DNA of 64,000 nucleotides, taken from NCBI GenBank assembly GCA_963932465.1, contig OZ010790.1, positions 96,812,363 through 96,876,362 of the forward strand, given 5' to 3'. The stretch's first letter is position 1. Each line of letters starts with the position of its first letter. The DNA is from Maratus speciosus (taxonomy: Eukaryota > Arthropoda > Arachnida > Araneae > Salticidae). Positions 1 to 11,546 of this stretch are shown here, piece by piece. Under the pieces are notes generated by a model. It had not been told where the DNA came from. It ran no database searches and saw only the letters and a program-made list of their open reading frames with translations. The position numbers and the translations under genes are program-made.

Positions 1-127
1 AAAAAAAAAAAAAAATTCAAGGAGTTTCGTAGGTAGTAAAACTTTTCCCTGCCCTGGGCTTGGGGGTTACACCTAACCATAAGCCGAAAGCGGGTTCCCA
101 GGGTGGGTGCTTACTTACTTACTTACC
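1..127. other. A-run, GC-richer stretch and short TTAC microsatellite
   Basis: The window opens with about 15 A, then a GC-richer stretch of about 90 bases, then roughly four TTAC repeats at 110-126. An A-run beside a simple tetramer repeat could be the end of a retroposed element. The rest lies outside the window, so no family can be named. Confidence 0.4.
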
Positions 128-2322
128 TTAATACAAAGATTCCGGAACTGTTTTTCTTTCGTCTATATCTAAAAAAAAATGGCTGAGTAATAGCATTTTG
201 AATTTCTCTTGTGGCTGAAATTTTAAAACGACCTGATTTTTGTCACGCGATAACAGGCTTATTTATGAACCTATTTGCATGTAACTTGGTCTGTACATAG
301 TACATACCAATGTCTCGACCGAGTTCGTTGGCCAGCTTCATTCGCCATCTTGTTTCAAAAGGGTTGCCATTTAAAAAAATTAAATTTAAAATTCAAAATT
401 CAAAATGAGGTATTAAAAAATTGGAAAATGAAAAAGATTTTTTTTTTATGTGTTTGGCCTTGATACAAAGATTCCGGAGCAGTTTTTGTTTCTGAAAACT
501 TGTTCTTTTGTTGATATCTTAAAAAATGGTTGATTTATAGCACTTTGAATTTCTAGCATGGCTAACATTTTGAAACGATCTTGTATTTGTCATGCGATAA
601 CACCCGTATTCGCCTATTTCGATGTAAGAAGGCATGTGGATAGTATACATCAACACCTCGACCAAATTCTCTGGCCAGATTCATCAGTCATCTTGTTTCA
701 AAATGGCGACCATTAAATTAAAAAATATATATATATTTAAAGTAGCAGTTTCAATTTCTATTGTGGGTGACATTTTGAAAAATCTGATTTTTTGCATGCG
801 ACAGCACTCCTATACATTAACCGATTCCGATGTGAGTGAGCATGTGCACGGCAATTACTAAGGTCTCGACCAAGTTCACTGCTTAGCCTCATCCACCATG
901 TTGTATTAAAATGACAGGCACTTTAAGAAATTGCCGAATTTGGCAGCCAAATATAAGTTACTTTAAAGAAAAGCAGCTTGGATAAAGCTGACTAATTTCG
1001 CGAAATTCTCATTCATTATATTGATAAAACTTAGTATTGAATCTCCTATATTCGGTTTCCACTAAATTGAGCTTCGTGTGTTTGCATGATATAAGTTGGC
1101 TTTTTTTAAATAAGGATTATGAAAGCTACCTCTTCCTCCCGGCACTGGCCGGAAGGACTTTTTTTGTATGTGTTTGACCTTAATACAAAGATTCCGGAAC
1201 AGTTTTTCTTTCGCTAATATCTAAAAAAAAAACGGCTGAGTAATAGCATTTTGAATTTCTCTTGTGGCTGACATTTTAAAACGACCTGATTTTTGTCACG
1301 CGATAACAGGCGTATTTATGAACCTATTTGGATGTAACTTGGTCTGTACATAGTACATACCAATGTCTCGACCGAGTTCGTTGGCCAGCTTCATCCGCCA
1401 TCTTGTTTCAAAACGGTTGCCATTTAAAAAAAATTAAATTTAAAATTCAAAATGAGGTGTTAAAAAATTGGAAAATGAAAAAGATTTTTTTTGTGTGTTT
1501 GGCCTTGATACAAAGAGTCCGGAGCAGTTTTTGTTTCTGAAAATTTGTTCTTTTGTTGATATCTTAAAAAATGGTTGATTTATAGCACTTTGAATTTCTA
1601 GCATGGCTAACATTTTGAAACGATCTTGTATTTGTCACGCGATAACACACGTTTTCGCCTATTTCGATGTAAGAAGGCATGTGGATAGTATACATCAACA
1701 CCTCGACCAAGTTCGCTATCCAGATTAATCAGCCATCTTGTTTCAAAATGGCGGCCATTAAATTAAAAATATATATATATATTTAAAGTGAGGTGCAAAA
1801 AAATTAGAAATTGAAAAAGGTTTCTTTCTTAAGTATTTGATCTTGATATAAGGATTCAGGAGCATTTTTTGTTTGTCTTTACCTTAAAAAATGGCTCAGA
1901 TATAGCAGTTTCATTTTCTATTGTGGGTGACATTTTGAAAAATCTGATTTTTTGCATGCGACAGCACTCCTATATATTAACCGATTCCGATGTGAGTGAG
2001 CATGTGCACAGCAATTACTAAGGTCTCGACCAAGTTCACTGCTTAGCCTCATCCACCATGTTGTCTTAAAATGACAGGCACTTTAAAAAATTGCCGAATT
2101 TGGCAGCCAAATATAAGTTACTTTAAAGAAAAGCAGCTTGGATAAAGCTGACTAATTTCGCGAAATTCTCATTCATTATATTGATAAAAATTAGTATTGA
2201 ATCTCCTATATTCGGTTTCCACTAAATTGAGCTTCGTGTGTTTGCATGATATAAGTTGGCTTTTTTTAAAATAAGGATTATGAAAGCTACCTCTTCCTCC
2301 CGGCACTGGCCGGAAGGACTTT
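128..2322. repeat. Two-copy block of three diverged ~330-bp monomers
   Basis: The segment 128-1160 recurs in the same orientation at about 1178-2322, with only scattered differences. Both copies end in the same GC-rich stretch containing CGGCACTGGCCGGAAGGACT. Inside each copy the pattern repeats three times at roughly 330-bp spacing (starts near 133, 461 and 740; then 1185, 1510 and 1840). Every monomer has a 'ttgatacaaagattccgg'-like start, 'gacattttgaaa', then 'gcgataaca' or 'gcgacagca', 'tctcgacc' and 'catcttgtttcaaaatgg'-like motifs. The third monomer of copy one lacks about 110 bp present in copy two. Short ORFs here are not conserved between monomers and are not genes. Confidence 0.8.
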
Positions 2323-2943
2323 TTAAAGTTAGGACAGCTGGAAAGAAAAACAAATGAAACATTATGTTACCTTTTTTTAGGATTTCTAAATGTATTACTT
2401 AGCATATAATCCTAAATTAATTAATTAATAATTGATAAAAATATATATATTTAAAAATATTACATTCTTCATTTTTAATTTATTGTCAGTATTTTTTATT
2501 TAAAATGTTTCATTGTTGCAGTTTTAATCATTTGGCATATTTTGGCGAGTGTTCATTGGCGCATAATTAAATCTATTGTTGTTCCAACTAGCATAAAATT
2601 GTACGAGGTACAGAAAACATTTGGTGAGTTATCACCTGAGATAGGCTAACAGTAAAATGCCTTAAAATTAATGCATTAATTTATAATTAATTTTTTTCTA
2701 ATAATAAAGAGTTGCATTGTCATTATTGACCTATAAACACACCTGTAAATATAATGTTTATAATTCTAACATACCAAGAAGTCAGTTAAAAATCAATTAG
2801 TGATTGTAAAAATCCATCTTTACATATAAAAACTAGGTTGACTTAAATAAAAAAAAGGTGCAAAGTTAGAATTACTGATTGAGAAATCGTAAAAAAGACA
2901 GGCAATCAACCAAAACAGGAAGTTATGAAAGAGGGAGAATTTA
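2323..2943. other. AT-rich spacer, no gene seen
   Basis: Very AT-rich DNA with short runs such as TTAATTAATTAAT near 2420. No ORF with a protein signature, no RNA gene and no clear repeat boundary were found. Confidence 0.5.
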
Positions 2944-2972
2944 CCGTAGCGAAGCGCGGGTACTCAGCTAGT
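2944..2972 (+). mobile_element. Helitron-type 3' terminus
   Basis: An imperfect GC hairpin at 2944-2959 (CCG/CGG and GC/GC pairs around GAA) is followed by TACTCAG and then CTAG at 2968-2971, with T after it. Helitrons end in CTRR next to a T, about 10 bases after a hairpin, and this fits. No matching 5' TC end was found upstream, so the element may be 5'-truncated or start in unrecognised sequence. The hairpin differs from that of the Helitrons at 30-47 kb, so it is another family. Confidence 0.6.
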
Positions 2973-4190
2973 ATACATCTAAATTTCATGGAGCATATTA
3001 TAAATAATAAATTTAATAATAAGAAATGTAAACATTTCTTATTATTAAACAAATGCATTAAAAATCGCGAAATTTCTCCAAACATACGACCCTTTAAAAG
3101 CAATTTAAAAATTTAAAAATTTTAAATTTTAAAGCCCTTTAAACAGCACTTCCGGTTTGAGTGACAGCTGTTGAGTAGTTTTAAAACCGCTATAACTCCG
3201 AATCTATTTATCGTACAATAAAAACAAATACAGTTTTGGAAAGGTAAAAAGTTGGTCTTTAATAAAATAAACTAAAATAAATTTGACAATTTTGGTCGAA
3301 AATTGCATTTTCAACGTAGTCAGGGTTTTAAGGGATTAGACACAAATTGAAATGCATGCAATTCAAGAAACAATGTTAAGAGTTCTAGGAAACATGTAAA
3401 AAATATATTTGTTGACTTAGATTTTTTTTTTGTAATGGTTAGCCATATAATTTGCAAACAAAATCACATCCTAATGTTTCTCATAATGTTTAAAAATTTT
3501 TTTTTTTTAAAGATTAGTATATTTTTAAGCGGATTTAATTTAAAATATTTATAACACTAAACATTATTCAGCGGATTTCAAATTTTTTTCATCTAATTAA
3601 AGAGGAAAGTATAATTTTAGTTTTGTTTCAGGAATTTTTAAATACTAATTTTAAAAATATTAAAAATATTTATTTTAAAAATTATGTAACTTATTTTTAA
3701 AAAAATACATATTTTCAAAAGTAAATTTTATTTCAAATTTGCTGAAACAAAATTAATGTAAACTAATAAAAAAAGATATGTTCCAAATGTGCAACTTTTT
3801 TATTTACAGTTCTTGACTTATATGACTTTAAAGACGAAAAATGGTAAAAAAAAGAAAAAAAAAAAAGAAAGAAAAAGAAAGAAAAACATCATGCAGAAAA
3901 ACGCATTTAAAGTTTTAAACATAGATTGGCTTCTAATAAAATGTTTAAATGCTTTTTAAAGAAATTGCACGCGTAAAAGTAACTTCTTTCTGTAGCTTAA
4001 ACTTCCGATTCAGTTTAACTTTTGTCGTTTCCACCTCCTTTTGTACTATTTAAATGTCCATAAATAAATGTTAAATGTGTAATTTTAAATAATGCTTTTT
4101 CTAAAATACCAATTAAGAGTTTTTTATAATTTTAGCCCTCGCAACTTCAGGTTTTTTATCGTCCCGGTGAGGCCGTTAAAAAAAGTCTGT
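2973..4190. other. AT-rich spacer, no gene seen
   Basis: Long A/T runs and an A/G-rich stretch near 3845-3890. The ORFs at 2906-3116 on both strands overlap each other and the Helitron end, and look like chance. No recognised feature. Confidence 0.5.
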
Positions 4191-5126
4191 ATTCTGGGGC
4201 TGGGCTGGGCTGGGCCGGGTCCGACCCGGGACTGGCTTCCTTATTCCTAGGTCTCCACGGGTCGAAATTTTCAGCCCCGGTCTCGAGACAATCCGTATTA
4301 AAATCATTATCTGTGACTAACCTAATTCGTGCAAAAATAATTAAAGTTTGGCTCAGCACAAAAACTTTTAAAACAAATGCATATCTTTTTAAATGGCCGT
4401 TATTTTACAATAAAACTTTAAAATTCTTATTTTTAAAGGATAATAGATTTTAAGGCAAAAAAAATTAAAATACAGTAAAACTAGTGAAAAAAAAATCGGT
4501 CTATGACGGATTCCTTTCTTAAATGGAAAACTCTGTTGATCCATGGAAAATGAATACAATAATACCTGAGAAAAAATAGACTACATTTACAACTCCTAAG
4601 AAGGGAACTTGTCTATAACGCTTTTTTTTTCTTTCCTATGTGATTCCGCCTTAAAAGATTTTACTTTATAGCATTTTTCGATATCTCCAACACATGCAAT
4701 ATGAATTAAAGTTATTAAAGGAGAAGTGAATCATTTACACATCAATAGGGATTCATTAATAAAGCAAATAATCACAGCTTTTGACGCTTCTTTAAAAATA
4801 ATAATCATAAACATGAAAAAAGAAAAGCTATAATAAGTATTTTTGGTCAGAACTCCTCGATACGAAACAACTTTTAATAATATCGATGTAAAAAACTATG
4901 TAGAAATTCAGCCATGCTTTGAACTTTTTTTCCAGGCTAAGCTGAACTTTTTTCCTATGGGTCGGTTCGGGACCGGACTTAGATATTTTGACCCGTGCAG
5001 ACCTCTAGTGCAGACCACCAGCATATTTTGAAAGCAGGTTTAACATAAAATGTATATGCTGCCTATTTTATGTCCAAAGGAGGGGCACTGTCTTAAATCG
5101 ACTTTTAATAATATACAATAGTAGTA
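4191..5126. other. Spacer with two GC-rich patches and a transposon-like fragment
   Basis: A short GGGCT repeat at about 4196-4215 runs into a palindromic GGGTCCGACCC. A second patch at 4960-5015 has a similar GGTTCGGGACCGGAC core. The stretch 4497-4640 resembles the inner right side of the hAT-like element near 44020-44120 (shared 'ctatgacgga', 'gaatacaata' and 'acctga' in order), so it is probably an old fragment of that family. No gene is supported. Confidence 0.4.
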
Positions 5127-5297
5127 GGAAAAGGACAGTTCTGGGACAGCAGGGTGCATGGGTGCACCGTGAACCCTTTGGTACCCCCTCCGACACCGCC
5201 TTCCGTCCCCCCCACTCCCTCCGACACCCTCATCCCGTCCCCCCTCCGGCCAGCACCCCCTCCGACACCGCCTCTGGTACCTGCCCCATCTGGTACC
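5127..5297. repeat. GC-rich block, copy A (outside palindrome arm)
   Basis: A GC-rich tract of CCGACACC, CCGTCCCCCC and GGTACC words, preceded by 'gtaggaaaaggacagttctggga' split over the start. It repeats, in the same orientation, the block at 5623-5750 and is the reverse complement of the block near 19085-19240. Overlapping ORFs on both strands are low-complexity Pro/Gly-rich and not credible genes. Confidence 0.65.
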
Positions 5298-5622
5298 TGC
5301 CCCTAGACCCATACTTCCAACTGCAATGTTTCATAAAAAAATGTGCAAATTTTAATGACATAAGTTGCAACTCCATGGGGGGTCTAATTGAGAAAATACA
5401 AAAACTAAATTTTTATACGGCCCCCGCAGAGTAAAATCCCCATTTAGGAAATTTTTCCTTATCCATTCCTGAATTAAACACAAAAAAATTCATCTCAATA
5501 TCTTCAAAATTCGCAGAGATATCAAAATCCAAACTTCGTGACTTACACCATTTATCCATGCCTCTGAGCGACGAGTTTTTGACTCATTTTGAAAGCAAGA
5601 TAGGGATCATCCACAAATTGTT

Positions 5623-5750
5623 AGTAGGAAAAGGACAGTTCTGGGAGTGCAGGGTGCACGGGTGCACCGTGCACCCTCTGGTACCCCTTCCGACACCGCC
5701 TTCCGTCCCCCCTCCCTCCGACACCGCCCCTGGTACCTGCCCCCTAGCGG
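5623..5750. repeat. GC-rich block, copy B (inside left arm)
   Basis: Second copy of the block at 5127. It contains nested GGTGCAC/GTGCACC words at about 5651-5676 that can form a strong hairpin. It lacks about 35 bp, around the CGGCCAGCACCCC words, that copy A and the right-arm copy retain, so it looks internally deleted. Confidence 0.6.
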
Positions 5751-5849
5751 GAAAAATGGCGTTTTTAGAGTATTTTTCTGCTATGACATGAGAGCTGAAC
5801 GTTAGATCGACTAGATTATCATACTATAAGATGGAGATTAAATTTACAT

Positions 5850-6590
5850 TTGAATTTTGAACAACCTTTACCTTAATCAGTATTATTAATTAAGCAAAAC
5901 AATGGAAAATAACAATTTTTAAGGGTTAAAGCTGATATCTGTAGATTTTATTCAACTGCAAGCTCAGAATATCAACTTAAATGGAGAAAGTTAAACATAT
6001 ATTTGAATTTTGAACAATATTTACCTTAATGAGTATTATTAATTAAGCAAAACAGTGGAAAATATCAATTTCTTACGAAAAAAGCTGATTTCTGTAGATT
6101 TTATTCAACTACAAGATCAGAATATCAACTTAAATGGAGAAAGTTAAACATATATTTGCTTTTTAGGCGATTAATACCTTAATGAATATTATTAATTAAG
6201 CAAAATAACAAAAATATCAATTTTTAATGGAAAAAAGAAGATTTCAGTACATTTTATTCAACTGCAAGATCAGAATATCAACTTAAATGGAGAAAGTTAA
6301 ACATATATTTGAATTTTGAACAATCTTTACCTTAATGAGTATTATTAATTAAGCAAAACAGTGGAAAATAACAATTTCTTACAAAAAAAGCTGATTTCTG
6401 TAGATTTTATTCAACTACAAGATCAGAATATCAACTTAAATGGAGAAAGTTAAACATACATTTGATTTTTGGGTGATTAACACCTTAATGAGTATTATTA
6501 ATTAAGCAAAACAAAGGAAAATTATAATGTTTAAGGAAACAAGCTGATTTCTTTATTTATTTATTTATTTATTTTTTTTCCCAAATATAA
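5850..6590. repeat. ~151-bp tandem minisatellite, five copies in left arm
   Basis: Five consecutive units are marked by TTAATTAAGCAAAAC near 5887, 6039, 6191, 6344 and 6496, so the period is about 151 bp. Each unit has 'accttaatgagtatta', the marker, 'gctgatttctgtagatttta' and 'aacttaaatggagaaagtta'. Degenerate units follow near 7085, 7240, 7590 and 7735. The right arm has only about two clear tandem units at 18770-18975, so the array has changed length since the arms were copied. Confidence 0.85.
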
Positions 6591-8255
6591 GATGAGAATA
6601 TCCACTTAAATGAGAAATGTTAAGCACACATTTAAGTTTTTGAAGGGCTATTAACCTTAATGAATTTTAATACTTAATTTTTTATACATAAACCATTACT
6701 TAATAAATTTAATGCTTTCTGATTCAATGAAATTCAGTGATTTTTTCAGTTTTTAAACCAATTCTTGCATATTTTGTATTTATTATTACTTAATATCCCA
6801 ACCTCTAAAAGCATTTGAAGAAAAACACGATACTCCGTTTAACATTTGAAAGAAATATTCGAAAACTGACCCCTTCGCTAACCCCAAATCTTCCCCTCAA
6901 GCAGGGAATGCGAACAATAGAATGTTATACCAGCTTATTGATGTATTTTGATATCACAAGAACGCAGATTTTGATATGGTCAGTAAACACATGATTGTAA
7001 TCTGAGTTATTCTACCCATATTATTAATCAAATTATCATATGGTTCATCTTTAGTTTTGAACAATCATCACCTTAATGATTACTATTAATTAAGCAAAAC
7101 AATGGAAAAATTTCAATTTGAAGGATAAAAGCTGATTTCTTACGAATTTTTCAACTGTAACACTGGAATATCGACTTCTAAGAGAAGAGTTATACATATA
7201 ATTTAGTTTTTAACAACAAAAACTTAATAAATATCATTGATTAAACAACAACAACAACAAAAGAGAAATTATAGATTTTCAAGAAAAGATGAATTTTTAC
7301 GCAAATTTTCAACTTGAAATACACTTGTTTATATATTTTTACAAGATGCTAATTATATTGTTAAACTTTAGCTATCTTTAGAAGATTGATTGTCTTTATA
7401 TAGTGTTCATATTTATATCTATTCACATCATGACTACATTTGAGATCTTACAACCAATAGTATAAATTTCTTTTCTATATGGAAAATGGAAATGAATAAA
7501 ATTGTTTTATCAGATCATTTGATCCTTGATACATTCGAGATTTTGAACATATATCCAGATTTTGAATGAACAACACCTTAATGAATATTAATAATTAAGC
7601 AAAACAATGGAAAATATCAATTTTTAAGGAAAAAGATCAGAATACCAAATTAAAGAGGAAAGATACGAGGATTTCAACTTAAAAGGGAAATTTAAACATT
7701 TATTTTAGCTTTTGACAAACCATTACCTTAATGAATTTTATTAATTGAACAAATAACAAAGAAAAATTTTATTTTTTAATGAAAAAAGACAAATTTAAAC
7801 GAATTTGATTAACTTTTACACTAGTTTGAGATTTTTTCATTCTTTTAGAATTTTAATCTCTCAACGAGACACACTTCAAGAAATACTCATTACTAAACAG
7901 AATAAATTAATTTTAATCTAATCAATAACTGAAAATTTCACATTTTAAAAATATTTTCATGAATGTACATAAAAGATACGAGTTTACAAACTAATATCCA
8001 TCTTTATTAAATTTAACTGGATTTTTCTATATTCGAACTTAATTTTTATACACAAAGCATTATTTAATCAAATTCAGTACTTTCAGATTTAACGAAATTC
8101 AGCGATTTTTCACTTTTCAAACCAATCCTATGACTTAAAAAACAACAGCGCCACCTATAATTTTATAGCTTTGAGTGAAACAAGTCGAATTTTTTATACT
8201 GTTTGCTGTTTTCGTTATATGAAGACGTCAGCTTATATTCTCTAGTTTAAGTAAA
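6591..8255. other. Left-arm non-coding DNA upstream of the zinc-finger gene
   Basis: AT-rich sequence with degenerate 151-bp units and a TTTA repeat near 6552-6575. A possible TATA-like element (TTTTTATACT) lies at 8191-8200, and a GACGTCA motif sits at about 8225, just upstream of the ATG at 8256. No other gene was found. Confidence 0.45.
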
Positions 8256-8885
8256 ATGAGTAATATGCAAGAAATGTCTTTAGCAGAGGAAGATTCAAGT
8301 CAATCTTACTTAAAGGATATGAATTCAGCTATATCCAGTCAAGAAGCACATGCTTCGAACATTGAAATATTACCCTTTTCACCAGAACAACTAAAACCAG
8401 CTTTTTCTTGCAATCAATGCGAGAAATCCTATTCAAAAAAGAATGCATTAAACAGACATCAAATATCCCATTTGGAGAAAAAACCCTTTGAATGTGAAAT
8501 ATGCTCAAAGACATTCATTCAAAGCAGTGATTTAAAACGACATAGTGTAACTCATTCCAGGACATCTACTACATATAAATGCGGTCAATGCGGGAAAGAT
8601 TATTTACAAAAGTTTCTGTTAACAATTCACAAGAGATCTCATAAGAAGTTTTATGATTGTGATAAATGTTCCAACTCTTTTTTAACAAAGTCTGCTTTAA
8701 CTAAACATAAAAAAGTTCATCCCAAGGAATATGAATGTAAATACTGCAACATTAAATTGTATGATGAAGTTGAATTTTTACATCATAAAAAAGTTCACCC
8801 TAAGAAATATAGTTGTAAACACTGTAAAATTATCTTTTGTCTCCAAAGGGAGTTTATTCATCATCTGATCAACATGCATAAATGA
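8256..8885 (+). CDS. Six-finger C2H2 zinc-finger protein (intact copy)
   Basis: The ORF encodes 209 residues from an ATG after 'agtttaagtaaa', in one exon as far as can be seen. The first ~50 residues are acidic and Ser/Gln-rich with no fold recognised. Six C2H2 fingers follow with ligands at C52/C55/H68/H72, C80/C83/H96/H100, C109/C112/H125/H129, C135/C138/H151/H155, C161/C164/H177/H181 and C187/C190/H203/H208. Spacing is C-x2-C-x12-H-x3-H, except x4 in the last finger. Linkers are not the usual TGEKP type; one is EKKPF. Such proteins are generally nuclear and bind DNA or RNA; no target or ortholog can be named. A poly(A) signal AATAAA is at 8977-8982. The mirror copy at 13766-14395 is broken, so this is the only intact copy here. 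Confidence 0.85.
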   Translation: MSNMQEMSLAEEDSSQSYLKDMNSAISSQEAHASNIEILPFSPEQLKPAFSCNQCEKSYSKKNALNRHQISHLEKKPFECEICSKTFIQSSDLKRHSVTHSRTSTTYKCGQCGKDYLQKFLLTIHKRSHKKFYDCDKCSNSFLTKSALTKHKKVHPKEYECKYCNIKLYDEVEFLHHKKVHPKKYSCKHCKIIFCLQREFIHHLINMHK

Positions 8886-8989
8886 AAAATGCAAACTTTG
8901 TTAAGTCATAAACTTGATTTGAATATCTGTATATTTAAAAAATGTATATGTCCTCCTATAACTGTTGAAAATGATTAATAAATATTGTT

Positions 8990-9980
8990 TAACTGAAAAA
9001 GCTTTTGTCGTTTATTTTTGCCATATCAACTTGTGATTTTTCTTGACTCTATCTCGTCAAGTCAAAACGATTTTACTAAAATTTTTAAATACATATAGTA
9101 TATTTTTTTAAGTTTATAATTTTTTTAATTTCTTATCGAATGAAACATGAGTTAACTATCTTTTATTAATTTCATATTAAAAACCTAACGTTTTACATAT
9201 AATTTTATTATGTTCCATCTAAATTTTATATAACCAATTAAATTCTGTAATCCCTTCTTATTAGCAAATATTACTATTTAACTGGAAATTTCACATTAAT
9301 GTTTTTCTTTTTTCATGATTGTGCATATAAAAATAAGAGTTTACAAACTAATTTCCATAATTTATCACATTTGAACTTAATTTTTATACTCAAAACATTA
9401 TTTAATCAAATTTTTATACTTTCTGATTCAGTAAAATTCGATGATTTTTCATATTTTAAACCAATACCACAATATTTATCGACATTGGACTTGATTCTTC
9501 CCTTGTATATTTTTACATTACGCAATTAAGATAGATATAGACTTAGGACAGCAATAGAGTTAAAAATTGATTATACTCAATTTTCACCTTATATGAATTG
9601 GTCCTACATGACATTTCTTATTGCTACAATCACTTGATATATTAAAATTAGTCCGAGTTATTCAGTCTATATTATTATTCAAATTATATGTTTCATCTTA
9701 CACTTCTAAGATTTCTGAATTATCATCCATCAAGTTGCTTAAAATATTAATACTGTGTTTATAGTTCTATTGATACATAGCCTACGTGAATATAATCTTT
9801 AATTTTAACATTTCATATTTTAAATGACCTAATTTCAAAACTAAACTATATAAATTTTTGCTACATCACTTATCCATATCACAGAATGATTTATGCTTCA
9901 CACTTTTCTAATAATTATCAGATTCTTATAACATAATTTCTTGATAACATATATTATACTACTGATTTGTATGCATGCGT
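8990..9980. other. Left-arm intergenic DNA between the two zinc-finger genes
   Basis: AT-rich sequence. An ORF at 9299-9529 is also open in the mirrored arm, but it is Phe/Leu/Ile-rich with no domain, and part of it is the dispersed ~110-bp motif. I do not regard it as a gene. Confidence 0.5.
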
Positions 9981-9987
9981 GAGTTGT

Positions 9988-10020
9988 CACGTGATCAAAA
10001 CGATTGAGAATAATATAAAT
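9988..10020 (+). promoter_or_regulatory. E-box plus TATA box of the small zinc-finger gene (left arm)
   Basis: CACGTG lies at 9988-9993 and TATAAAT at 10014-10020, about 25-30 bp before the likely transcription start in 'cagtatttctcatttcaac'. Both motifs are conserved in the right arm at 12658-12663 and about 12631-12637, which supports a real promoter. Confidence 0.55.
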
Positions 10021-10268
10021 TTTCGAAAAGCAGCGCAGTATTTCTCATTTCAACTGTTAAACTTGGGAGAGAAGGTGACTTTAAGTGCGCAACTCTGATA
10101 AATTTCCAGATTTTAGTTCAAGTGAGGAATCGATTTCTTTGTTAGTGAATAAAGTAAGTTTTAGTATATCATTACAACATATATGTATTAATAAAAATAA
10201 ATAAATAAATGATTATTTATATATTAAACCTTTCCTAAGTATATAAATATATTTCTTTTATTGTACAG

Positions 10269-10766
10269 ATGTTGCAGCAAGATTAATCAAAACAGAAGCA
10301 ATCCTCTTCATCAGAAATGGATGATCTGAATGATTCGCTCTTAGAACATGTAGAGTTAAAGAATAATAAATATGTAAGTACTTAGATAGGAAATACTATA
10401 ATTCATATATGAAACGTAATTAGGGTAAATTTAAAATCAAATATTTTATTGTTTGTACTTTAACAAATGTTTTTTATCCATATCATTGAAGAGAATTCTA
10501 ATTGTTTACATTTATTTCTCTCACAGATGTGTTCTATTTGCTACAAACAATTTTTAAGTAAATGGAATTTAAAAGAACATACACAGATCCATACAGATGA
10601 AAAACCCTATACTTGTGAAGATATCCAAAAGCCATTTTCAAGAAAATATGAATCAAAAATTTATTCTACATCATATAGTCTATCACCAGCTGTATGTAAA
10701 CTTTGTGAAGATATTCAAGAAATAACCAGACGTTTGAAGAATTTAACAATCAAGGAAGAGATTTAG
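10269..10766 (+). pseudogene. Small two-finger C2H2 gene, decayed left-arm copy
   Basis: The exon structure follows from clear splice sites and from the mirrored copy. A 5' exon ends at 10153 (AAA|gtaagt). Exon 2 is 10269-10373 (after 'tgtacag', before gtaagt). Exon 3 runs from 10527 (after 'ctctcacag') to the TAG at 10766. The ATG that opens exon 2 hits TAA at 10284-10286, where the right-arm copy reads GAA. Translation could restart at the in-frame ATG in 'gaaATGGATGATC', but the second finger has also lost a Cys (CEDI for CEDC) and its His (KIYST for KMHTT). Finger 1 (CSIC...HTQIH) is intact. AATAAA is at 10924-10929. Confidence 0.7.
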
Positions 10767-11104
10767 ACTACGTACACAGCCTATTTGCATAAGAGTTGCC
10801 ACAATATCTCAAAATTGAAATTTCGAAGGCACACAGTGGATGTAAAGAAATTTTTGTTACCCATGATTCTCGTAACCACCATGAATTTGGATATTATTCA
10901 TAATGTGTTCCTTAAATTGTTATAATAAATATTCTTTTATCTGCACTTATCGACGTGTTTATTTATATCTCCTAACATTTTAAACGAAAAACGCTTTCCC
11001 ATCTTAAAAAATTTCATAAGAACAGATAAAAATTAACAGATGAATGAAAAAATATGCATGTTCACAAAGTTTTCTAGATATATTTATAAAAATGTTTACA
11101 AAAT

Positions 11105-11546
11105 AAAAAATTTGCAAGAGTAAAAGACAAAATTTCACAAAATTAAAAAAAAAATACAACATAACATTTTTTTCTTCTTACAAATGTGAGATTTTAGAAA
11201 AGTAGGAAAAAAATTACACTTAGATTTTTTTTTTCAAAAGTGATAAAAAAATATTTTTACAAAAAATATTTTTACAAAAAAATATTTTTACAAAAAAAAT
11301 TTTTTACAAAAAATATTTTTACAAAAAAAAAATTACAAAAAGTAAAAAAAAAAATTATAACATAAAAAAAAATAAAAAAAATTACAAAATTTGTGAAAAA
11401 AATTGCAAAAAAGTTTGAAAAAAATTTACAAAAAAGTTATGAAAATGTTTCAAAAATGATATTTTAAATAGTATTATAATGGTTGGCCAACCCTTATACA
11501 CTATATTTAACCATTATACACTAAAAAAAAATTTTGTAAAAAGATT
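11105..11546. other. Palindrome centre: A/T-rich non-inverted spacer
   Basis: About 440 bp that do not pair between the arms. It is almost all A/T with reiterated 'aaaatatttttac' units at 11240-11330 and a twice-repeated 'ttatacacta' near 11495-11520. No coding potential. It would form the loop if the palindrome folded. Confidence 0.75.

Larger units (their letters stand above)
5298..11104 (+). repeat. Left arm of a 14-kb inverted repeat (palindrome)
   Basis: This segment reads as the reverse complement of 11547-19577. Over the inner part, positions pair so that left plus right equals 22651 (for example 8256 with 14395 and 10269 with 12382), so that part has almost no net indel. Farther out the register shifts, because of a 2.66-kb insertion on the right and extra minisatellite copies on the left. 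The arms differ by scattered substitutions. The arm carries two C2H2 zinc-finger genes on the plus strand. An approximately 110-bp motif ending in 'aaaccaat' is dispersed three times, near 6665-6775, 8035-8125 and 9365-9475. The outer end, with an 'aaatttttatacggcccccg' core, resembles the termini of the elements at 28.4 and 32.8 kb. Confidence 0.9.

Noticed and set aside
5040..5434. ORFs of 90 codons on both strands at the palindrome edge
   Set aside because: They lie in the GC-rich low-complexity block, overlap each other in opposite directions, and show no domain.
9299..9529. ORF conserved between palindrome arms (mirror 13122-13352)
   Set aside because: Both arms are recent enough to keep chance ORFs; it overlaps a dispersed non-coding repeat and has no domain or codon signature.
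11240..11330. Short direct repeats suggestive of a CRISPR-like array
   Set aside because: They are A/T homopolymer-based repeats with no unique spacers in a eukaryotic context.
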